A stretch of 5,809 bases of DNA, taken from positions 1-5,809 of the forward strand of contig FR878277.1 in NCBI GenBank assembly GCA_000434335.1, written 5' to 3'. Every line of letters begins with the position of its first letter. Positions within the stretch are counted from its first letter, which is position 1. The notes beneath the pieces are model-generated. The model was given only the letters and a program-made list of their open reading frames with translations, was not told the origin of the DNA and made no database searches. Below, in pieces: positions 1 to 4,087 of this stretch. Both the position numbers and the translations under genes were made by a program. The DNA is from Clostridium sp. CAG:492 (lineage in GTDB: Bacteria > Bacillota > Clostridia > TANB77 > CAG-508).

Positions 1-2
1 GA

Positions 3-518
3 TATTCTACATATGCAGCAATACCTGGTATTTCTAAAGTACCTACAGGAATAACATATACAACAGGAGAAGAAGTATACAAGGCAATTTCAACAGCTTA
101 TGATGAAATGACAAACGATGAAGTTCCAGAAGAGAATAGATATTTAAGGATTACATCTACATTGCTTGGAATGATTAGGGATATGGATACATACAAATCA
201 AAAGAAATATTATCCAAATTTGCAGGAATTAAAGTGGTTCCACAAGCTCGTTTCCAAACTGTAATTGAACTATTAAGTGGCAAAGATAGTGATGGAGAAA
301 GAAAAGGCGGATTCAAGAAAGGTACTGGGGCAAAGGATATAAACTTTATGATTATACATAAACCAGCTTTATTACAATATACAAAACACAACAAAATGAA
401 ACTATTTACACCAGACCAAGACCAAGATGGAGATAACTATAAATGGTTATATAGATTATATGGTTTAAATGAATATTATAAAAATAAAGTAGCAGGTATT
501 TATTTATCACATAAATAG
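3..518 (+). CDS. Major capsid protein, C-terminal part (5' truncated by window edge)
   Basis: The frame is already open at base 3, 35 codons before the first ATG at 108. That ATG is internal and the true start lies outside the window. The visible 171 residues look like the C-terminal half of a Firmicute prophage major capsid protein, the subunit of the icosahedral shell. Typical landmarks are the VPEENRYL segment, the GxxDINFMIIHKPALLQYTKH stretch, a FTPDQDQDGDNYKWLYRLYGL region rich in Asp and aromatics, and an ending of the form KVAGIYLSHK. These motifs are recalled from clostridial prophage capsid proteins and were not searched. The gene heads a co-directional cluster of neck and tail genes, which supports the call. 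It ends with TAG, and the following SD begins at once. No promoter is visible. Overall a confident capsid call; the exact fold subgroup (HK97-like or P22-coat-like) cannot be decided from this part. Confidence 0.85.
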   Translation, partial: YSTYAAIPGISKVPTGITYTTGEEVYKAISTAYDEMTNDEVPEENRYLRITSTLLGMIRDMDTYKSKEILSKFAGIKVVPQARFQTVIELLSGKDSDGERKGGFKKGTGAKDINFMIIHKPALLQYTKHNKMKLFTPDQDQDGDNYKWLYRLYGLNEYYKNKVAGIYLSHK

Positions 519-526
519 AGAGGGGG
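519..526 (+). promoter_or_regulatory. Ribosome binding site for the coiled-coil gene
   Basis: The purine run AGAGGGGG sits directly after the capsid TAG stop and ends 10 nt before the ATG at 537. It supports independent initiation of the small coiled-coil gene and fixes its start. Confidence 0.6.
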
Positions 527-536
527 AAAAATTTAT

Positions 537-761
537 ATGTCAAAATTAATAGGAGTAGGTCACTCTTTTAATTCAGATGAAGAAGCAAGAGTAAAAGAGC
601 TAAAAGAAGAAATAGAAAAATTAAAACAAGAAACAAGTAATACTGAAAGTATTGTTAAAGAAAATAAAAAGCTAAAAGAAGAAATAAAAGTTTTAAAGGC
701 AAATGTTGAAAAGCTAAAAGCAACAACTGAAAATGAGAATGGCAAACAAGAAAATAAATAG
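537..761 (+). CDS. Small Lys/Glu-rich coiled-coil protein, function unknown
   Basis: A 74-residue protein lying between the capsid gene and the head-tail adaptor. After a short N-terminus (MSKLIGVGHSFNSDEEA) nearly all of it is charged helix. From about residue 17 to 66 there are repeated xxLKEEIEKLK-type units with Leu/Ile/Val at heptad-like spacing, as expected for a parallel coiled coil. The tail is Asn/Glu/Lys-rich and probably disordered. It has no Cys, no Trp and no membrane segment. In many Firmicute phages this slot holds a small head-associated protein, but I do not recognise a family and do not see the HeH/LEM-type or decoration-protein motifs sometimes found there. The strong SD, the 18-bp gap from the capsid gene and the 11-bp gap to the next gene make it a real cistron in the same operon. 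A scaffold-like or head-vertex role would be speculation, and its position after the capsid gene argues against a classical scaffold. Confidence 0.7.
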   Translation: MSKLIGVGHSFNSDEEARVKELKEEIEKLKQETSNTESIVKENKKLKEEIKVLKANVEKLKATTENENGKQENK

Positions 762-772
762 TAGGTGATTAT

Positions 773-1129
773 ATGGTATATGTAGACTATACATACTATA
801 AAAATAATTTTTTTGGAAAGTTAGAAGAAAATAAATTTGATGAATTAGTAATAAAAGCTAGTAGAGAAATTGATAAAAATGTTAATGCTGTTATTACAGA
901 ACAAGTAGTAAATCAATTAAAGATTGAGGCACAAGATAGATTGAAATATACTACTTGTGTTCTTATTGATTTAATAAATAGAAAACAAGAAAGTGATAAC
1001 AGAAAAATAACAGGTTATTCTATAGATGGTGTAAATAAAACTTTTAAAGATATATCTGTAGATGAATATAATAATTTAACAAGAGATGTGTTTAGTTCCT
1101 TGCCACATGAACTTACTTGTTATCTGTAG
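773..1129 (+). CDS. Head-tail connector (adaptor), gp6-like
   Basis: A 118-residue protein resembling the HK97 gp6 / SPP1 gp15 adaptor group. These form the ring that docks under the portal and starts the neck. The N-terminus has the usual pattern: a YVDYTYYKNNFFG segment (residues 3-15), then a helix of type FDELVIKASREIDKNV (about 22-37) corresponding to the family's FDxLAxxASxxID signature. A second long helix follows (about 45-72, QLKIEAQDRLKYTTCVLIDLINRK), then a GYSIDGV turn and a C-terminal helix. Length matches the family's usual 100-120 residues. The start is fixed by GTAGGTGATT just upstream, which matches the 3' end of the SD consensus but sits close to the ATG. It is 11 bp after the coiled-coil gene and 9 bp before the next gene, in the expected neck position. 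Similarity is from motif memory and not a search. Confidence 0.75.
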   Translation: MVYVDYTYYKNNFFGKLEENKFDELVIKASREIDKNVNAVITEQVVNQLKIEAQDRLKYTTCVLIDLINRKQESDNRKITGYSIDGVNKTFKDISVDEYNNLTRDVFSSLPHELTCYL

Positions 1130-1134
1130 GAGGA
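1128..1134 (+). promoter_or_regulatory. Ribosome binding site overlapping the adaptor stop codon
   Basis: AGGAGGA begins inside the adaptor gene's TAG (1127-1129) and ends 4 nt before the ATG at 1139. Termination and initiation sites are therefore tightly packed, which favours coupled expression of the two neck genes. Confidence 0.6.
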
Positions 1135-1138
1135 AAAT

Positions 1139-1510
1139 ATGTCCGAGTTTCCAACACAAAAGATTACAATATATCACAAAGAGCAAACAGAATATAAAAG
1201 ATATGTAGTAACAGCAAGTATTAGACATACATATATTCTTAATCATAACAAAAATGGAAATACATCTATTGATAGTGTTTTAATAAGAATTTTTGATATA
1301 GATAATGTTGATGTTGAATATTTAATTGCAAAAGGAGATATTGTAGTAGATTGTGAGGTCAAAGATATTATTAACGGAAATACACCCCAAGCACAATTAG
1401 AAAAAATATATGGAAAAGAAAGTGTTTTTAAAGTAAATTCTGCTGAATATTTTAAATTCGATGATGAAGATATAAAAGACCTTTTCCACATGAAAGTTGG
1501 TTGTGTTTAA
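1139..1510 (+). CDS. Putative head-closure-slot neck protein (poorly recognised)
   Basis: A 123-residue, mostly beta-patterned protein in the slot between the gp6-like adaptor and the gp10-like protein. In siphoviruses of Firmicutes this position normally encodes the head-closure (stopper) protein. The sequence opens with KITIYHKEQTEYKRYVV, a short strand-loop-strand. It continues with alternating hydrophobic strands (SVLIRIFDIDNVDVEYLIAKGDIVVDCEV, about residues 45-74) in which a KGDIVV segment recalls the 'GDxIV' element of small beta-barrel stoppers. The end is acidic (FDDEDIKDLFHMKVGCV). Recognition of function rests on position and fold pattern, not on a diagnostic motif; it may belong to one of the uncharacterised DUF families of clostridial phage heads. 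The stop TAA shares its last base with the next gene's ATG (TAATG). A sound gene with an inferred role. Confidence 0.6.
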   Translation: MSEFPTQKITIYHKEQTEYKRYVVTASIRHTYILNHNKNGNTSIDSVLIRIFDIDNVDVEYLIAKGDIVVDCEVKDIINGNTPQAQLEKIYGKESVFKVNSAEYFKFDDEDIKDLFHMKVGCV

Positions 1511-1929
1511 TGGGTTGGCAAGCAAAACTAAAAACAGCAAGGCAGATATACAATGAGCTAGGATTAGAAGAAAAGGGAAGTGTTCAAAAGTATATTGACA
1601 AGAGGGTTGTAGAAAATTTACAACCCTATGTTTCTTTTAAAAGCGGAGCACAAGAAAAATCTATAGTTTTAGGATCCGTATTAGGTAGCGGAAGAGTGAT
1701 AATAAATGTTCCATATGCACAATTTCAAGCAGGTGGAAAGGTAATGATTGGTACAGAAAGTCATAGCTCATGGGCAAGATACGGCGAAAAAAAAGTGGTA
1801 ACTGCTAAAAATTTAAAATATCACGGTGGTGGCAAAAGGGGAGCACATCCGTTTGAAAGAATGAAAGCAGACAAAAAAAATGCCATTCTCGATGAAGTAA
1901 CAAAACATGCAAGGAGGTTATCAAAGTAA
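1510..1929 (+). CDS. Minor capsid / tail-completion protein, HK97 gp10-like
   Basis: I choose ATG 1510 (139 residues), which overlaps the upstream TAA as TAATG. A TTG three codons earlier (1501) is possible but less likely. No strong SD precedes the ATG, so translation is probably coupled to the upstream gene. The protein carries the pattern seen in Firmicute 'minor capsid protein' genes of the gp10-like group. A hydrophobic helix with KRVVENLQPYVSFKSGA (about 30-46) comes first, then GSGRVIINVPYAQFQAGG (about 60-77), corresponding to the family's VxYNxPYAxxxxxG. SSWARYGEKK and KYHGGG follow, then the conserved HPFERMKADKK (about 113-123) leading into a C-terminal helix. These proteins join the head-closure ring to the tail terminator or mature tail end. 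Its neighbours fit this role exactly. The last codons contain the strong SD of the next gene. Confidence 0.75.
   Translation: MGWQAKLKTARQIYNELGLEEKGSVQKYIDKRVVENLQPYVSFKSGAQEKSIVLGSVLGSGRVIINVPYAQFQAGGKVMIGTESHSSWARYGEKKVVTAKNLKYHGGGKRGAHPFERMKADKKNAILDEVTKHARRLSK
1911..1918 (+). promoter_or_regulatory. Ribosome binding site inside the end of the gp10-like gene
   Basis: AAGGAGGT, a near-perfect SD, lies within the last codons of the upstream gene and ends 10 nt before ATG 1929. It selects that ATG, which overlaps the upstream stop as TAATG. Unlike the previous TAATG junction (about 1510), this one has its own strong SD. Confidence 0.7.
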
Positions 1930-2357
1930 TGGATAAAATAACAAGTGCAATTAATAAATGGCTTTTGCAATATGAGCAGATTAAAGAAATTGCTGAAATA
2001 GTACATTCAGAAGAATTGCCAGACTGTGTTGATACATTGGCACTACAACGAACAGGAGTAGAAAATTTACCACTTAAATATATTTCTCAAAAAGGTTGGT
2101 ATAGACAATACCAATATATTTTATTACTAAAAAAATACAGTGAAGATGATTCGCAGAGAACAGAAAACCTTGATTGGTTAGATGATTTAAGCGATTGGAT
2201 AGATAAACAAAATATTTTAAGAAATTTTCCAAAAATAGAAACTAAAAAAGTAAAGAAAGTGAGCTGTGCAAATGCAATAACTTATGAAACAAGCGAAGAT
2301 GGTAGTGTAAGTGCATATTATATACAGCTCTATTTTAATATAGAAGGAGGAATTTAG
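1929..2357 (+). CDS. Tail terminator protein (minor capsid protein family)
   Basis: A 142-residue protein with the layout of the Firmicute phage tail terminator, often listed as a minor capsid protein and sometimes misnamed 'chloramphenicol resistance'. It is expected to form the hexameric ring that caps the finished tail tube and joins it to the neck. Visible landmarks are an N-terminal amphipathic helix (residues 2-25) and a short linker with a V-E-N-L-P-L-K-Y-I segment. GWYRQYQYILLLKKYSEDDSQRTENLDWLDDLSDWI follows (about 56-91), the most diagnostic stretch: a strand with Tyr/Gln, then an acidic/Trp helix. A basic linker (KIETKKVKKV) and a final beta-hairpin ending YYIQLYFNI complete it. 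It sits directly upstream of the tail tube gene, where terminators normally lie. Its last four residues, EGGI, are encoded by the SD of the next gene, so the C-terminus may be shaped by that signal. Confidence 0.7.
   Translation: MDKITSAINKWLLQYEQIKEIAEIVHSEELPDCVDTLALQRTGVENLPLKYISQKGWYRQYQYILLLKKYSEDDSQRTENLDWLDDLSDWIDKQNILRNFPKIETKKVKKVSCANAITYETSEDGSVSAYYIQLYFNIEGGI
2344..2350 (+). promoter_or_regulatory. Strong ribosome binding site for the tail tube gene
   Basis: AAGGAGG, at 9 nt from ATG 2360, lies inside the end of the terminator gene. The high-quality match fits a gene whose product is needed in hundreds of copies per virion. Confidence 0.7.
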
Positions 2358-2359
2358 TT

Positions 2360-2920
2360 ATGGCAGAAAATACAAAAGGTGCAAATCAAGCAGCATCAAA
2401 TGCGGTAAGCGAGGCTGTTGCTGAATTAACAGATATAATGTCTTATGATGAAGCACGCTATTTAGGTGTTGGAAAGTTAGAAAGTACACAAATTGAATTG
2501 ATGAATATAGGAATAACAAAATTAGATGAAAGTACAAATCCAACAGAAAAATCTGTACAATATATAGGACAAAAGTCAAAATCTAACAAAGTTACGGGTT
2601 ATGATAACCAATTCAGCATAGAAAGTGATTTGATAAAAAATGAAAAAGTGGTTGAAGATATATACGATGTTCTATACTATAGAAAAACAGGTGTAGAAGC
2701 ACAAAGATATTTATATTTAGTAGATTTATGGAAACCAGTAGAAGAAAAAACAGGAGTATACAAAGCAAGAAAATTAAAAGTTTCCATAGTACTATCTAGT
2801 AAAGCATCTACGCCAGGGGAAACAATAACATTTAGTGGAGATTTGAAAGGCATTGGCGATTTTGAATATGGAACATTTGACATATCAACAAAGACTTTTA
2901 CAGCAAGTGCAAATAATTAA
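2360..2920 (+). CDS. Major tail tube protein
   Basis: A 186-residue protein recognisable as the Firmicute siphovirus tail tube subunit. Its hexamers stack around the tape measure to form the DNA-conducting tail. After an Ala/Glu-rich N-terminal arm (1-30) comes YLGVG (34-38) and an ITKLDESTNPTEKSVQYI segment (52-69), corresponding to the family's TxLxExxNPxxxxxxYI. The GYDNQFSIESDLIKNE strand and loop (80-95) follow, then DLWKPVEEKTGVYKARKLKVSI (122-143). The closing motif SGDLKGIGDFEYGTFD (159-174) is the usual family ending before a short Thr/Ser-rich tail. Spacing is tight upstream (2 bp from the terminator gene). A 71-bp AT-rich gap follows downstream before the chaperones, with no terminator hairpin. 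Length and motif order are normal for the family and nothing looks truncated. Confidence 0.85.
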   Translation: MAENTKGANQAASNAVSEAVAELTDIMSYDEARYLGVGKLESTQIELMNIGITKLDESTNPTEKSVQYIGQKSKSNKVTGYDNQFSIESDLIKNEKVVEDIYDVLYYRKTGVEAQRYLYLVDLWKPVEEKTGVYKARKLKVSIVLSSKASTPGETITFSGDLKGIGDFEYGTFDISTKTFTASANN

Positions 2921-2925
2921 AAAGA

Positions 2926-2953
2926 TTAATAAGGTAATTTAACATTTTATAAT
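2926..2953 (+). promoter_or_regulatory. Possible weak promoter in the tube-chaperone gap
   Basis: A perfect -10 hexamer TATAAT (2948-2953) is preceded by TTAATA (2926-2931, 4 of 6 matches to the -35 consensus) at 16-bp spacing. It would drive the chaperone and tape measure genes from within the late operon. In DNA this AT-rich such matches arise often by chance, so confidence is low. Confidence 0.2.
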
Positions 2954-2976
2954 ATTAATTGATTTTATATAAGAAA

Positions 2977-2983
2977 GAAGAGG
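2977..2983 (+). promoter_or_regulatory. Ribosome binding site that decides the chaperone start
   Basis: GAAGAGG ends 2 nt before ATG 2986 and 8 nt before ATG 2992. Normal spacing favours ATG 2992 as the start. The upstream TTG at 2959 has no SD. Confidence 0.5.
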
Positions 2984-2991
2984 AAATGTTT

Positions 2992-3432
2992 ATGAATAAT
3001 GAGAAAAAATATAGTTTAGATTATAATGATATTGATAAGAAATATGAAGTTGAGATTTTAGGATTAGTGTTTAATTTGAATATAGGAGAAATAGAGAAAG
3101 CTAGAGAAAACAAGGATAATTTAAGTATAGATGGACAAATTGAAAGAATTATAGGAGAAAAAAGTATAGAAAAAATAAATAATAAAATGAAAGCAGATGG
3201 GCATAATGAATTAACTGCAAATGGCAAAACTGTAATATTAGGATTTCTAATTGAAACATATATGAAGGTGTTAAGTAACAACATGACTAATCGTGTTACA
3301 TCTGCAATAGGAAATATTCAGCAAGATATAGATAATAATATTAATAGAGCAGGAAGAAGAGGATTCAATAATCAATATAACAATAGAAATATTTATAAGT
3401 ATAATAATAGAAATAATTATAGGAGATATTAA
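2992..3432 (+). CDS. Tail assembly chaperone, gpG-like (first of pair)
   Basis: A 146-residue protein from ATG 2992; ATG 2986 and TTG 2959 in the same frame are less well placed relative to the SD. It occupies the gpG position, between tail tube and Gp15-family gene, upstream of the tape measure. Residues 1-30 form beta strands (YEVEILGLVFNLNIG). The middle is helical, with an IDGQIERIIGEKSIEKINNKMKADGHNEL region and then a hydrophobic helix VILGFLIETYMKVLSNNMTNRV (81-102), typical of Firmicute tail chaperones. Residues 115-146 are low complexity: 12 Asn, 7 Arg and 5 Tyr of 32, strongly basic and probably disordered. Such proteins bind the tape measure and recruit tube subunits, and are absent from the virion. 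The end overlaps a stretch open in the frame of the next gene (see findings). The function is supported by order and general pattern; exact family not confirmed. Confidence 0.65.
   Translation: MNNEKKYSLDYNDIDKKYEVEILGLVFNLNIGEIEKARENKDNLSIDGQIERIIGEKSIEKINNKMKADGHNELTANGKTVILGFLIETYMKVLSNNMTNRVTSAIGNIQQDIDNNINRAGRRGFNNQYNNRNIYKYNNRNNYRRY
3421..3427 (+). promoter_or_regulatory. Ribosome binding site for the Gp15-family gene
   Basis: AGGAGAT lies in the last codons of the first chaperone gene. Its AGGAG core ends 11 nt before ATG 3437. This argues that the second chaperone can be translated on its own and need not be made only as a frameshift extension. Confidence 0.5.
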
Positions 3433-3436
3433 TATT

Positions 3437-4018
3437 ATGAATATGTTTAAAAGTCTGCCTTATTTTGTAATCTTACAAGGGAAAAAATATAAAATAAATG
3501 TAGACTTTAGAGTAATGATTGAATTTGAAAAAATAATAATGGATAAAATGATAAAAAAAGATGAGAAAATAAAATTGATTCTGCAAAAGTTTTATCCATT
3601 TTTTTCTGTCGAAAGCAATTATAACCTTTTATTAAATAATATTGATTTATATAAAGAGGCAAGTGATAAGTTAATTTGGTTTTATAGATGTGGAGGAAAA
3701 GAAAATTATCACAAAAGTGTAACTGGCATAAGTAAAGCAAAAACAACAGAAATATATGACTATGATATAGATGATGAATATATTTGGGGAGCTTTTTGGG
3801 ATAGAGGAATTGATTTAACAGCAGATAGACTGCATTGGTGGAAATTTAAAGCACTATGGAATACAATGCCAGAAACAGCACAATTTGAAAAAATAAAAAA
3901 TTATAGAGCATATTCTGGCAAAGATGAACAATTAACTAATCTTAAAGAGTATTGGACTTTACCTGTTTCAACGGAAGAACAGGAACGACAGGATAAATTA
4001 TATGAATTATTAAAATAA
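3437..4018 (+). CDS. Tail assembly chaperone, Gp15 family
   Basis: A 193-residue protein with clear hallmarks of the phage Gp15 family, the second chaperone-type gene before the tape measure in many Firmicute siphophages. Near the N-terminus is a strand pair plus YKINVDFRVMIEFEKI (about 18-33), the family's 'INTDFRVWLEF' element. In the centre is LIWFYRCGGKE (79-89), matching the usual 'WFYxCG' motif. Then come YDYDIDDEYIWGAFWDRGIDL (107-127) and LHWWKFKALWNTMP (132-145), matching the family's 'DxDYIYAAFxxxYGIDL...LHWWKFxALxxxLP'. The C-terminus has KIKNYRAYSG, then a Gln/Glu-rich helix. Length is typical. It starts 4 bp after the first chaperone gene, in a +1 relative frame, with an SD inside the preceding gene. 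It ends just before a terminator-like hairpin. By analogy it should bind the tape measure during tail assembly. I consider this one of the surest calls in the window. Confidence 0.85.
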   Translation: MNMFKSLPYFVILQGKKYKINVDFRVMIEFEKIIMDKMIKKDEKIKLILQKFYPFFSVESNYNLLLNNIDLYKEASDKLIWFYRCGGKENYHKSVTGISKAKTTEIYDYDIDDEYIWGAFWDRGIDLTADRLHWWKFKALWNTMPETAQFEKIKNYRAYSGKDEQLTNLKEYWTLPVSTEEQERQDKLYELLK

Positions 4019-4023
4019 AATTT

Positions 4024-4057
4024 GACACTTGTATAAAAAATACAAGTGTCTTTTTTT
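4024..4057 (+). terminator. Intrinsic (Rho-independent) terminator hairpin between Gp15 gene and tape measure
   Basis: The 11-bp perfect stem GACACTTGTAT (4024-4034) / ATACAAGTGTC (4040-4050) encloses a five-A loop and is followed at once by seven T (4051-4057). This is the classic + strand terminator shape. It begins 5 bp after the Gp15 stop and its T-run ends 30 bp before the tape measure ATG. On the - strand the trailing sequence is AAATTTTATTTT, so reverse termination should be weaker. Its placement inside a co-directional operon, with little room for a new promoter, suggests partial termination (attenuation) or phage antitermination. Confidence 0.8.
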
Positions 4058-4073
4058 CTATTGTCTACCTTGG

Positions 4074-4079
4074 AAAGGA
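4074..4079 (+). promoter_or_regulatory. Ribosome binding site for the tape measure gene
   Basis: AAAGGA, 8 nt before ATG 4088, selects this start over an in-frame GTG at 4046. That GTG would lie within the terminator's right arm and has no SD. Confidence 0.55.
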
Positions 4080-4087
4080 CAATAAAA

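Noticed and set aside
108..518. ATG 108 as the start of a complete 136-residue gene.
   Set aside because: The frame is open to the window edge and the upstream 35 codons read as normal capsid sequence; no SD precedes ATG 108.
3418..3436. A prfB-like +1 frameshift site (SD-like AGGAGA next to TAT-TAA) at the end of the first chaperone gene.
   Set aside because: The slip codon would be TAT moving to ATT, where tRNA-Tyr re-pairs poorly, and the SD-to-slip distance is shorter than in prfB. An SD for ATG 3437 explains the AGGAG more simply.
4022..4050. A perfect -35-like TTGACA (4022-4027) at the hairpin's left edge and a TATAAA (4032-4037) inside it, suggesting a promoter for the tape measure.
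   Set aside because: The two hexamers are only 4 bp apart, no -10 lies 16-18 bp downstream of TTGACA, and no -35 lies properly upstream of TATAAA. The sequence is better explained as the terminator stem and A-loop.
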